The position numbers and the translations under genes are program-made. The notes beneath the pieces are model-generated. The model did not search any database. It was not told the origin of the DNA and saw only the letters and a program-made list of their open reading frames with translations. A stretch of DNA of 44,486 nt from Rhodospirillales bacterium (GTDB lineage Bacteria > Pseudomonadota > Alphaproteobacteria > Rhodospirillales > WMHbin7): the NCBI GenBank assembly GCA_016215555.1, contig JACRJC010000038.1, forward strand, positions 1 to 44,486, in the 5' to 3' direction. Each line of letters begins with the position of its first letter. The stretch's first letter is position 1. Below are positions 15,005 through 23,292 of this stretch, piece by piece.

Positions 15005-15952
15005 CTAGAAAATCTGGTACAGCAGCGGTTCGCCCGACTGCAGGCGCCGGCAGTTCTCGGCCGCCACGGCGACCGAGCGCGACAGGGTTTCGCTGGTCAG
15101 CCAAGCCATGTGCGGCGCCAGCGTCACATTGGGAAGCGCCAGCAAAGGATGATCCTTGGGCAGCGGCTCTTCCTCGAAGACGTCGAGGGCGGCGTTCAAG
15201 CGGCCCTTGCGCAACAGATCGACCAGCGCCTCCTCCTCGACCAGGCCGCCTCGGGCCGTATTGACCAGCAAAGCCCCCTCCTTCATCCGTTCCAGACGTC
15301 GGCGGTTCAGGATATGGCGCGTGACTTCGGTCAGCGGCAGATGCAGCGACACGACGTCGCTTTCATCCAACAGCGCGTCCAACTGACGCCACTCGGCGAT
15401 GCCTTCCACCTCGGGCTTGGGCAAGCGCGTCCAATACAAAAGCTTGCATCCCATCATCTTGAGAATGGGGGCCAAGCGGCGCGGGATGGCGCCGAAGCCG
15501 ACCAGCCCCACCGTGCGCCCTCCGATTTCGCCCAACTGCTCCTGCTCGACCGGCGGAATCGACCACCGGCCCTCGTTTTTCAGGATATGGTCGGTGAAAG
15601 TCAGGCGGCGCAAGCCGGCCAGCATCAGGGCCAAGGTCAGTTCCGCCACCGCCGGGGCATTGATGCCCGGCATGTTGGCGACATGGATGCCGCGCTCGCG
15701 GGCGGCGTCCAGATCGATGGTGTTGAGGCCGGTGCCGATCTTTTGGATCAGGCGCAGCCGAGGCGCTTTGGCGATGACCTGGGCCGTGACCGGCTTCAGG
15801 ACATGCCACAGAACGTCGGCTTCGGGCAAAAGGCGAGCGAACCGCGCCTCGTCGGCCTCCGCGCAAAAGGCGACCTCGACCGTTTCCTGGGTCAGGCGGG
15901 CCAATTTGGCGGCCAGCTTCTGCCCCGGTTCGAAATGAAAGAGAACCTTCAA
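15005..15952 (-). CDS. D-isomer-specific 2-hydroxyacid dehydrogenase
   Basis: 315 aa NAD-dependent oxidoreductase of the phosphoglycerate/formate dehydrogenase superfamily. Visible landmarks are KIGTGLNTIDLDAARERGI and NMPGINAPAVAELTLALML (substrate domain crossover), the nucleotide-binding GRTVGLVGFGAIPRRLAPIL, the catalytic-Arg segment VNTARGGLVEEEAL, the Glu in DVFEEEPLP, and the catalytic-His segment LAPHMAWLT. The usual PHI/PHT after the His reads PHM. The substrate is not predictable from sequence; glyoxylate, hydroxypyruvate and phosphoglycerate are family options. It starts 4 bp after the DUF4167 stop, so the two are probably one transcript. It converges on the TolC-type gene with only 4 bp between stops. 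Confidence 0.88.
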   Translation of the reverse strand: MKVLFHFEPGQKLAAKLARLTQETVEVAFCAEADEARFARLLPEADVLWHVLKPVTAQVIAKAPRLRLIQKIGTGLNTIDLDAARERGIHVANMPGINAPAVAELTLALMLAGLRRLTFTDHILKNEGRWSIPPVEQEQLGEIGGRTVGLVGFGAIPRRLAPILKMMGCKLLYWTRLPKPEVEGIAEWRQLDALLDESDVVSLHLPLTEVTRHILNRRRLERMKEGALLVNTARGGLVEEEALVDLLRKGRLNAALDVFEEEPLPKDHPLLALPNVTLAPHMAWLTSETLSRSVAVAAENCRRLQSGEPLLYQIF

Positions 15953-15956
15953 ACCG

Positions 15957-16376
15957 CTAGTCCACGGTCACGGGATCGGGAGGTTGCGGCGCGTGGCGAG
16001 CCGTCTCGACCGTGGCCTCGCCCTCGGGCTCTGATTGATTCTCGCCGTCGGACTCGTCGCCCATTTGCGGCTGATCGTCGGCCGGAGTGCCCATCATCGG
16101 ACGGCGCTGCTGCTGGCCGGCCTGTTGATTCATGCTGTTGATGACCCGGTAGTAATGCTCGGCATGCTGATAATAATTCTCGGCGGCGATGCGGTCGCCC
16201 GCCGCCTGGGCGTCGCGGGCCAATTGCAGATACTTCTCCAGCACCTGATGGGCGTTGCCGCGCACCCGCACTTCGGGGCCGTTGCTGTCGAAGGTCTGCG
16301 GACGCATCGGCATATGTTTTTTGCCATTGTGGGGGTGCCCGCCATGGCCGCGGCCACGGGAGCGTTTGTTGTTCAT
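15957..16376 (-). CDS. DUF4167 domain protein
   Basis: 139 aa from ATG 16376, which gives the canonical basic N-terminus MNNKRSRGRGHGG; the open frame extends further upstream without homology. The conserved core is RGNAHQVLEKYLQLARDAQAAGDRIAAENYYQHAEHYYRV, the signature of this alphaproteobacterial family. It is followed by an acidic, Gln/Glu-rich tail ending PQPPDPVTVD. The basic RGG-like N-terminus suggests nucleic-acid contact, but function is not established. The position after prmC is a conserved alphaproteobacterial arrangement, which supports both the call and the taxonomic placement. Confidence 0.92.
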   Translation of the reverse strand: MNNKRSRGRGHGGHPHNGKKHMPMRPQTFDSNGPEVRVRGNAHQVLEKYLQLARDAQAAGDRIAAENYYQHAEHYYRVINSMNQQAGQQQRRPMMGTPADDQPQMGDESDGENQSEPEGEATVETARHAPQPPDPVTVD

Positions 16377-16545
16377 CGGTTGGCCGTTCAAGACTTTGGT
16401 ATCCCTGATTGTCCGCACCCAGCCCGACATGAGCAAAACGGCAGGCACATTCGCAATAGAATGAGCGAACCGGGGTGTGGAGGTTGCGGCACGCATCCGG
16501 AGCTGGCTCAACGCGGCGTGCCTTAATAGGGTCAACCTAGCCGCT

Positions 16546-16572
16546 AACGGTTCCAATTCCAACCGTTTTTTT
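16546..16572 (+). terminator. Hairpin with T-run, terminator-like on the plus strand
   Basis: AACGGTT (16546-16552), 8-nt loop CCAATTCC, AACCGTT (16561-16567), then T's. The stem is a perfect 7 bp and the T-tract lies on the plus-strand side, whereas prmC and DUF4167 are read from the minus strand. On the minus transcript it would be a hairpin without a U tail. No plus-strand gene ends here. Confidence 0.4.
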
Positions 16573-16576
16573 AGGC

Positions 16577-17428
16577 TTATATCCTCTTTTCGGCCAGAAT
16601 CGCCCGCTCGATGCCGGAAAGGTCGGGCCGCAACCCACGGACCCGAAGCCCGGCCTTTTCAAGCAATCCGGCCACGCTTGCAGCCTGTCCTGCCCCCAGT
16701 TCCAGCACAGCCAGGCCGCCCGGCGCCAAAAGGCCGGGCAGGGCGCCGGCAATGTGGCGGTAGGCGTCCAAACCGTCGGCCCCGCCGTCCAGCGCCAAAA
16801 GCGGCTCGAAGCAGGCGACTTCCGGCTCCAGTCCGGCGATTTCAGAACTGGGGATATAGGGGGGATTCGACAGCACCAAATCGAAACGCTCCTTGACGCC
16901 AAGCGCCCAATCGCCTTGCCGAAAGCTGGCCCGGCCTTCGAATCCCAGACGGGCGGCGTTGCCCGCCGCCAGCGCCACCGCTTCGGGCGCGATGTCGATG
17001 CCCAGGCCCGAGGCTTTGGGATATTCGCTTAAGACGGCCAGCAGCAGGCAGCCCGTTCCCGTCCCAAGGTCGAGGACGCGCAGCGGCAAGGAACGGTCCG
17101 GGCGATGGGCCAGCACGGCTTCGATCAGGGTTTCGCTGTCGGGGCGGGGGATCAGCCCCGCCTCGCCCATTTGCAACTCCAGGGACCAGAAATCCCAACG
17201 GCCCAGCAAACGCTGCAGGGGCTCGCGGGCGGCGCGGCGCTCAAGAAGCTTGTCGAAGGATGCTTCTTGTGCGGGCGTCAGATCGATGTCGGCGCTGTAA
17301 GCGACCTCGGACATGCGTCTCCCCAGCGCGAAGGCCAGCAGATGGCGGACCTCCAGCAAAGCCGCGTCGATGCCCGCCCGCTGCAGACGCTGGGCGGACC
17401 GGCGCAGCAAGTCCTTGGAACCGCTCAT
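16577..17428 (-). CDS. prmC: Peptide chain release factor N5-glutamine methyltransferase
   Basis: 283 aa. It methylates the Gln of the GGQ motif in RF1/RF2. An N-terminal helical domain (residues 1-80) recognises the release factor. The SAM-binding motif [16 protein letters not shown] and the catalytic [10 protein letters not shown] are intact, and [13 protein letters not shown] precedes them as in PrmC/HemK proteins. It overlaps the end of prfA, its substrate gene, by 4 bp. It is the last gene of the packed lysC-to-prmC run. Confidence 0.96.
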   Translation of the reverse strand: MSGSKDLLRRSAQRLQRAGIDAALLEVRHLLAFALGRRMSEVAYSADIDLTPAQEASFDKLLERRAAREPLQRLLGRWDFWSLELQMGEAGLIPRPDSETLIEAVLAHRPDRSLPLRVLDLGTGTGCLLLAVLSEYPKASGLGIDIAPEAVALAAGNAARLGFEGRASFRQGDWALGVKERFDLVLSNPPYIPSSEIAGLEPEVACFEPLLALDGGADGLDAYRHIAGALPGLLAPGGLAVLELGAGQAASVAGLLEKAGLRVRGLRPDLSGIERAILAEKRI

Positions 17429-18489
17429 TCCATATCGGCCAGGCGGGCCGCCTGGTCGTCGGCGGTCAGCGCCTCGATCACCTCGTCCAGCTCGCCTTCC
17501 ATCACGCGGTCGATCTTGTACAGGGTCAGATTGATGCGATGGTCGGTGACCCGGCCCTGCGGGAAGTTGTAGGTGCGGATGCGTTCCGAGCGGTCGCCCG
17601 ATCCGACTTGGCTTTTACGGCTGGCGGCGCGTTCGGAATCGGCCTTTTCGCGTTCGATGTCGTAAAGCTTGGCGCGCAAGAGCTTCATGGCCTTGGCCTT
17701 GTTCTTGTGCTGGCTTTTCTCTTCCTGGCAGGCCACGGCGATGCCGGTCGGCAGATGGGTGACGCGCACCGCCGAATCGGTGGTGTTGACATGCTGACCA
17801 CCAGCCCCCTGGCTGCGATAGACATCGACGCGCAGATCCTTGTCCTCGATCTTGACATCCACCTCCTCGGCTTCGGGCAGCACCGCCACCGTCGCCGCCG
17901 AGGTATGAATGCGCCCGCCGGCTTCGGTGGCGGGGACGCGCTGCACGCGATGGACGCCGGATTCGAATTTCAGCTTGGCGAAGACGTTCTGGCCGGTGAT
18001 TTCCGCCGAACCTTCCTTCATGCCGCCGATGCCGGTGTCGCTGACTTCCAGCACCTCGAAGCGCCAGCCGTGCACTTGGGCATAGCGCTGATACATGCGA
18101 AACAGTTCCGAGGCGAACAGGGCCGCCTCCTCGCCGCCGGTGCCGGCCCGCACTTCCAGAATGGCGTTCTTGGCGTCGGCCTCGTCCTTGGGCAGCAGCA
18201 TCAGGCGCATCTGATGCTCGAGCCCGGGCAGGGTCTCCTTGAGCTGGTAATATTCCTCGACCGCCAGTTCCTTCATGGCGGCGTCGTCGCCGCCCATCAT
18301 GGCCTCGGCGTCGGCCATGTCGTCCCTGGCCTTGCGGTAGGATTTGACGGCTTCGACCACCGGCGCCAAATCGGCCAGCTCCTTCGAGACCTTGCCGAAA
18401 GCCTGCGGATCGACCTGGCCCGAGGACAGCAGGGCCTCCAGCTCTTCGTGGCGCATCAGCACCCGGTCCAGCTTGGCGTCCAAACTCAA
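17425..18489 (-). CDS. prfA: Peptide chain release factor 1
   Basis: 354 aa. It recognises UAA/UAG stop codons and triggers peptide release. The peptidyl-tRNA hydrolysis motif GAGGQHVN followed by [15 protein letters not shown] is intact, and the codon-recognition domain carries [23 protein letters not shown] with the expected PAT-type anticodon-like motif. Length is normal. It overlaps hemA by 4 bp upstream and prmC by 4 bp downstream, indicating translational coupling. Confidence 0.97.
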   Translation of the reverse strand: MSLDAKLDRVLMRHEELEALLSSGQVDPQAFGKVSKELADLAPVVEAVKSYRKARDDMADAEAMMGGDDAAMKELAVEEYYQLKETLPGLEHQMRLMLLPKDEADAKNAILEVRAGTGGEEAALFASELFRMYQRYAQVHGWRFEVLEVSDTGIGGMKEGSAEITGQNVFAKLKFESGVHRVQRVPATEAGGRIHTSAATVAVLPEAEEVDVKIEDKDLRVDVYRSQGAGGQHVNTTDSAVRVTHLPTGIAVACQEEKSQHKNKAKAMKLLRAKLYDIEREKADSERAASRKSQVGSGDRSERIRTYNFPQGRVTDHRINLTLYKIDRVMEGELDEVIEALTADDQAARLADME

Positions 18490-19730
18490 GGCTTCTTCTC
18501 CTCGTCATCGAGGCGGAACAATTGCTCGAGCAGTTTCTCCGCCGCCTTCATATCCGGCTGGTCGCGCAGGATCTCGCTGGGCGCGTGCAGCAGGCGGTTC
18601 ATCATCAGCTTGGTGGCGCGTTCGGCGTTGCCGCCGGCTTCCTTCAGGGCCTGTTCGCGCATGGTCTCGAAATGGGTGCGCAGGCGCACGATGGTGGGGG
18701 CGGCGGCCTTGCCCGCCTGCATCCTTTGATAATCGGCCACTTCCTCATCGACCAGAAGCCAGGCCGCATCGGCCTCGCGGAAACGGTGCGAAAGCCCTTC
18801 CTCGGCCACGCGCTCGAGGTCGTCGAGGTCGTAAAGAAAGGCGTCTTCCACCCGCTCGACGGCGGCATCGACGTCGCCCGGTATCGACAAGTCGAGAATC
18901 AGCATCGGCTTGCGCTTGCGCTTCTTCAGCGCCGCCTGAATGCGCGGCGCATCGATGGCCGGCAGCGGCGCCGACAGGGCGACCAGCGCCACATCGGCCT
19001 GCGAAAGCAGCCAGACCAGATCGTCATAGGGGGCGCTGGGGACGTCGAACTGCTTGGCCAGGGCGACGGCGCGGGCCGGCCTGGGAGCCGAAACCAGCAG
19101 ATGGCCGACGCCGGATTTCAAGAAATTCTCGGCCACCAATTGGCCCATATCGCCATCGCCCAGCAGCACGGCGGTCATCTGCCTGAAGTCGCCGAACAGA
19201 TCGCGCCCGACCGAAATCGCCGCCGCCGCCATCGAGACCGGACGCTCGCCGATCCTGGTCTCGCTGCGCACGCGCTTGGCGGCGGCATAGGTGGCCTGCA
19301 GCAGACCTTCCAATTCCGAGCCGATGGTTCCCGCATCCTTGGCCAGGCGATGCGCGGCCTTGACCTGACCCAGCACCTGCGGCTCGCCGATGACCAGACT
19401 GTCCAACCCCGAGGCGACGGCGAACAGATGGCGGATCAGCCCCTCGCCGGTCTTGACATAGATTTGCGGCTCCAACGCCTGCGCCTCGATCCCGGCGCGC
19501 TTGGCAAGGAAAGCCAGACAGCGCGGCGCCAGGTCTTGCGGATCGCCGTAACAAAGAATTTCCACCCGGTCGCAAGTGGCCAGATACAGGGCCTGGGGCA
19601 GGGCCAGTTCCTTCAGGATGGCAGGGATTTCCGCGTCCTCGGCGAACAGCAGATCGCGCAAGCTGAGCGGCGCCTGGCGGTGATTGGCGCCGACGAGAAT
19701 AAAGGCGCCGCTGGTTGGCCCCTCGCCCAC
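18486..19730 (-). CDS. hemA: Glutamyl-tRNA reductase
   Basis: 414 aa. It reduces glutamyl-tRNA(Glu) to glutamate-1-semialdehyde, the first step of the C5 route to tetrapyrroles. Motifs are [11 protein letters not shown] (catalytic Cys; the usual TCNR reads TCDR), [18 protein letters not shown], the NADPH-binding [15 protein letters not shown], and the C-terminal [14 protein letters not shown]. The usual GAGxM appears as GDGDM. It lies between hisS (6-bp gap) and prfA (4-bp overlap); hemA-prfA-prmC is the order familiar from gammaproteobacteria. Most studied alphaproteobacteria make 5-aminolevulinate with ALA synthase instead, so this is lineage-relevant. The partner hemL is not in the window. 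Confidence 0.93.
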   Translation of the reverse strand: MGEGPTSGAFILVGANHRQAPLSLRDLLFAEDAEIPAILKELALPQALYLATCDRVEILCYGDPQDLAPRCLAFLAKRAGIEAQALEPQIYVKTGEGLIRHLFAVASGLDSLVIGEPQVLGQVKAAHRLAKDAGTIGSELEGLLQATYAAAKRVRSETRIGERPVSMAAAAISVGRDLFGDFRQMTAVLLGDGDMGQLVAENFLKSGVGHLLVSAPRPARAVALAKQFDVPSAPYDDLVWLLSQADVALVALSAPLPAIDAPRIQAALKKRKRKPMLILDLSIPGDVDAAVERVEDAFLYDLDDLERVAEEGLSHRFREADAAWLLVDEEVADYQRMQAGKAAAPTIVRLRTHFETMREQALKEAGGNAERATKLMMNRLLHAPSEILRDQPDMKAAEKLLEQLFRLDDEEKKP

Positions 19731-19736
19731 GCCCGC

Positions 19737-20990
19737 CTACTTGCCGCTTAATCGTTGAACCAGCGCGTCCAGCGCCACGGCTTCCTGCTCGCCGCTGTCC
19801 AGATCGCGGACCGTCGCCGCCTTCTTGGCCAGTTCGTCGTCGCCCAAAATGACGGCCAGACGGGCGCGGACCTTGTCGGCCCGCTTCAAGCGCTTGCCGA
19901 GATTGCCGGCATAGCCCATCTCGACCGCCAGCCCGGCCCGGCGCAATTCGCCCGACAGCTTCAGCAACGCCGCCTGCGCCGCCTCGCCCATCGGCACCAA
20001 AGCGATGGGGCGCGCCGCCTCGGGCACTTGCAACCCTGCTTCCTGCGACAGCATCGACAACCGCTCGACGCCCGCCGCCCAGCCGATGCCGGGCGTCGCC
20101 GGCCCGCCCATGGTGGAAATCAAGGTATCGTAACGACCGCCGGCCAGCACCGTGCCCTGGCTGCCCAGAAGCGCGGTCGTGAATTCGAAGGCGGTGTGGC
20201 CGTAATAATCGAGGCCGCGGACCAGGCGCTCATTGACCGTGAAGGGCACGCCCAGCGCCGAGAGGCCTTCTTGCACCTTGGCGAAAAAGCCGCGCGAGGC
20301 TTCGTTCAGATGCTGCGACAGCAAAGGCGCATTGGCGACGATCTTGCGGTCGCCCTCGTCCTTGGAATCGAGAATGCGCAAGGGGTTCTTGTCCAGCCGG
20401 TTCTTGCTGTCATCGCTTAAGGAGGACAGATGGTCCTGCAGATAGGCCACCAGCACCTGGCGGTAATTCTCGCGGCTTTCGACGTCGCCCAGCGTGTTCA
20501 GTTCCAGCGTCGTGTGCTGGCCGATGCCCAATTCGTCAAGCAGATGGCGGGCCATGGCGATGACTTCGACATCGGCCTGGGGATTTTCCACCCCCAGCAA
20601 CTCGACGCCGACCTGATGGAACTGGCGAAGCCTGCCCTTCTGCGGACGTTCGTGCCGGAACATGGGTCCGCGATAGAAGAATTTCAGCGGCAGATGCTGG
20701 GCCAAGCCGCCCGAGATGAAGGCGCGGCAAACGCCCGCCGTGCCTTCCGGGCGCAAGGTCAGGGAATCGCCGCCCTTGTCGGTGAAGGTGTACATCTCCT
20801 TGGTCACGATGTCGGAAGTGTCGCCCAGGGTGCGGGCGAAGACATCGGTGAATTCGAAGATGGGGGTCATGATTTCGCCGAAACCGTAAAGCGAGGTCAC
20901 GGTCAGCGCCTTCTCTTCCACAAAACGGTGGCGGCGCGATTCCTCGGGCAACTGGTCATGGGTGCCGCGCACCGATTGCAGGGCGGCCAT
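19737..20990 (-). CDS. hisS: Histidyl-tRNA synthetase
   Basis: 417 aa class II synthetase that charges tRNA(His). Motif 1 region begins SVRGTHDQLPEESRRH. Motif 2 is seen as LRPEGTAGVCRAF and FFYRGPMFRHERPQKGRLRQFHQVG. The histidine-specific ERLVRGLDYYGHTAFEF and a motif 3 GGRYDTLISTMGGPATPGIGW follow, then a C-terminal anticodon-binding domain (RPIALVPMGEAAQ onward). The length is typical of bacterial HisRS. It overlaps the ispG stop by 1 bp. Confidence 0.97.
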   Translation of the reverse strand: MAALQSVRGTHDQLPEESRRHRFVEEKALTVTSLYGFGEIMTPIFEFTDVFARTLGDTSDIVTKEMYTFTDKGGDSLTLRPEGTAGVCRAFISGGLAQHLPLKFFYRGPMFRHERPQKGRLRQFHQVGVELLGVENPQADVEVIAMARHLLDELGIGQHTTLELNTLGDVESRENYRQVLVAYLQDHLSSLSDDSKNRLDKNPLRILDSKDEGDRKIVANAPLLSQHLNEASRGFFAKVQEGLSALGVPFTVNERLVRGLDYYGHTAFEFTTALLGSQGTVLAGGRYDTLISTMGGPATPGIGWAAGVERLSMLSQEAGLQVPEAARPIALVPMGEAAQAALLKLSGELRRAGLAVEMGYAGNLGKRLKRADKVRARLAVILGDDELAKKAATVRDLDSGEQEAVALDALVQRLSGK

Positions 20991-22102
20991 CAGACGGCCC
21001 CCTTCTTCATGGCGCGCAGTTCCTTGGCCTTGGCCTCGACCAGTTCGACCAGATGGTCGATCAGATGGGCTTCGTCGATATTATGGTCGGGCTTGCCGCC
21101 AACATAGACCTTGTGAGCTTCGCCGCCGCCGCCGGTGACGCCGATATCGGTTTCGCGGGCCTCGCCCGGGCCGTTGACGACGCAGCCGATGACCGATAGC
21201 GACACCGGCTCGGCGATATGGGCCAGGCGATGTTCCAGAAGCTCGACGGTCTTGATGACGTCGAAGCCCTGGCGGGCGCAGGTCGGGCAGGAAACGATGC
21301 GCACGCCGCGATGGCGCAGATCCAGCGTCTTCAAAATATCGAAGCCGACCTTGACCTCTTCCACCGGATCGGCGGACAGGGAAACGCGCAGCGTGTCGCC
21401 GATGCCTTCCCACAACAAAGCGCCGATGCCGATCGCCGATTTGACCGTGCCGGCGCGCAAGCCGCCCGCCTCGGTGATGCCCAGATGCAAGGGATAATCG
21501 CAGGCCTTGGCCAGACCGCGATAGGCGGCCACGGCCAGGAAGACGTCAGAGGCCTTGACGCTGATCTTGATGTCAAAGAAATCCTCGTCCTCGAGATACT
21601 TGGCGTGTTCCAAGGCGCTTTCGACCAGGGCCGCCGGCGTCGGCTCGCCGAATTTTTCCAGCAAATGCTTTTCCAGCGATCCGGCATTGACGCCGATGCG
21701 GATCGAACAGCCATGATCCTTGGCCGCCTTCACCACTTCGCGCACCTTGTCGGCGCCCCCGATATTCCCGGGATTGATGCGCAGGCACTTGGCCCCCGCC
21801 TGGGCGGCTTCGATGGCTCGTTTATAGTGAAAATGGATGTCGGCCACGATGGGAACATTGACCGCCTTCACGATCTCGGCAAGCGCCGCCGTCGATTCCT
21901 CGTCGGGGCAGGAGACGCGAACGATGTCGGCCCCCGCCTCTTCCAGACGCCTTATTTGGGCGATGGTGGCCTGGGCGTCCGAGGTCAGGCTGTTGGTCAT
22001 CGACTGCACGCTGATGGGCGCGCCGTTGCCGACGGCGACCGGCCCCACCTGGATGCGGCGGCTCTCGCGGCGCTGGATGAAACGATAGGGACGAAGACTC
22101 AT
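20990..22102 (-). CDS. ispG: 4-hydroxy-3-methylbut-2-enyl diphosphate synthase
   Basis: 370 aa from ATG 22102 (GGAG about 11 nt upstream); the frame opens 33 nt earlier without homology. This iron-sulfur enzyme converts MEcPP to HMBPP in the MEP isoprenoid pathway. A TIM-barrel part opens [19 protein letters not shown] and includes [10 protein letters not shown]. The C-terminal cluster-binding Cys residues lie in [11 protein letters not shown] and [12 protein letters not shown], with the conserved Glu in the latter. The length fits the two-domain bacterial form. It lies 39 bp after the RodZ-like gene, a neighbour pairing seen in many proteobacteria. Confidence 0.96.
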   Translation of the reverse strand: MSLRPYRFIQRRESRRIQVGPVAVGNGAPISVQSMTNSLTSDAQATIAQIRRLEEAGADIVRVSCPDEESTAALAEIVKAVNVPIVADIHFHYKRAIEAAQAGAKCLRINPGNIGGADKVREVVKAAKDHGCSIRIGVNAGSLEKHLLEKFGEPTPAALVESALEHAKYLEDEDFFDIKISVKASDVFLAVAAYRGLAKACDYPLHLGITEAGGLRAGTVKSAIGIGALLWEGIGDTLRVSLSADPVEEVKVGFDILKTLDLRHRGVRIVSCPTCARQGFDVIKTVELLEHRLAHIAEPVSLSVIGCVVNGPGEARETDIGVTGGGGEAHKVYVGGKPDHNIDEAHLIDHLVELVEAKAKELRAMKKGAV

Positions 22103-22141
22103 GACAAAACGACTCCGGGCGGCTTGCCTTCGCAAGCGCCC

Positions 22142-23245
22142 CTATTGATTGCCGGGCTTGATGCGGTCGGGATCGAGCGCGATGTCGCGGCGGACGGACC
22201 CCGACGGCCCCAGGCTGGGCGTGACCAGAACGCCATCGACGCTGGCCGACAAAGCCCCGGCATCGCCGGTGGTCAGCGACAATTTGCCCATGCCGGTCGG
22301 CACGCGGTAGCTGTCGCCCTTCTTCAAGAGGCGGGTCGCCACCAGATTTCCCTTTTCGTCGCGGACCTGGATCCAACTGTCGCCGCTGGACTTGATGACC
22401 ACGCGCACATCGCCGTCGGTCTGGCCATAGACCTTGGGCGCGCGCGGAGCATCGCCGGCGGAGGCAGGGACGGATTCGCCCGCGCTGGCCGCAGGCGCAG
22501 GCGTGGTGGCCAAGGTCGAGGGCGCAGGCGGTTTGGCGGTCTGGGCGGAAATAGCCAACCCGCCCATACCCTGGGTGGGCTGCGGACTAGGCAGTGCCGA
22601 AGGGGCCGGCAAGACCGGTTTAGCCGGTTCAACCTTGGGGGCGGGCTCGGCCTTGGGCGCCGGCGGTTCGGGGGTCTTGGTTTCGGGGGGCTTGACGGGT
22701 TCAGGGGTCTTTTCAGGCAACTTTGCTTCCTCGGGCGGCGTCTGAGCCTCGGCCGGGGCCTCGTCCTTCTTGGCGTCTTCCGCCTTGACCAGACGGTCGG
22801 GCACTTCGGGCACGGCCTCGGCGGCGGGGCGATGCGACGACGAAACGGCATACCAGCCGCCATAGACCAGCACGCCCAGCGCCAGGGCGGCGGCCACGAT
22901 GGCCCCGCTGGGCAGGCGTTTTTCGGCGGCCGGCGTCGGGAAAACCAGTTCCTTATGGCTGACGCCCGTGGTTTCGGCCCTGAAACGGCGGACCACTTCC
23001 TCGGAATCGAGGCCCAGGAAATCGGAATAGCTGCGCACGAAGCCAAGCGCATAGGTGGGGCCGGGCAGTTCGTCGAAGCGCCCATCCTCGATGGCCTGCA
23101 GGAACAATTGGCGGATGCGCAGCGCCTGCGACACCTGTTTCAAGTCCTGACCCATGCGGGTCCGGGTCGCCTTCAAGAGAGCGCCGACGCTGGCGGAAGG
23201 CGCGCTTTTGGCTGGAATGGCTGTCTGTTCTTCGCTGTCGCTCAC
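22142..23245 (-). CDS. RodZ-like protein: cytoplasmic HTH, one membrane helix, DUF4115 domain
   Basis: 367 aa from GTG 23245 (AAAAAGG about 9 nt upstream); GTG 23296, overlapping the ptsP stop, would add 17 residues. The N-terminal Cro/RodZ helix-turn-helix (VGALLKATRTRMGQDLKQVSQAL, RIRQLFLQAIEDGRFDELPG) contacts MreB in known RodZ. One membrane helix follows (IVAAALALGVLVYGGWYAV), then a long Pro/Lys/Glu periplasmic linker of about 160 residues and a C-terminal DUF4115 beta domain (VVIKSSGDSWIQVRDEKGN, LLKKGDSYRVP). The role is likely cell-shape or cell-wall organisation. The linker is long for the family. Confidence 0.87.
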   Translation of the reverse strand: MSDSEEQTAIPAKSAPSASVGALLKATRTRMGQDLKQVSQALRIRQLFLQAIEDGRFDELPGPTYALGFVRSYSDFLGLDSEEVVRRFRAETTGVSHKELVFPTPAAEKRLPSGAIVAAALALGVLVYGGWYAVSSSHRPAAEAVPEVPDRLVKAEDAKKDEAPAEAQTPPEEAKLPEKTPEPVKPPETKTPEPPAPKAEPAPKVEPAKPVLPAPSALPSPQPTQGMGGLAISAQTAKPPAPSTLATTPAPAASAGESVPASAGDAPRAPKVYGQTDGDVRVVIKSSGDSWIQVRDEKGNLVATRLLKKGDSYRVPTGMGKLSLTTGDAGALSASVDGVLVTPSLGPSGSVRRDIALDPDRIKPGNQ

Positions 23246-23292
23246 GGCCCGATACCTTTTTGCCAATTGGCTTGACTTGTTTAGCAAGAAAT

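Noticed and set aside
21218..23275. 685-codon plus-strand frame opposite ispG and the rodZ-like gene
   Set aside because: Composition is biased low-complexity Gly/Arg/Leu. The opposite strand encodes two recognisable proteins with good starts.
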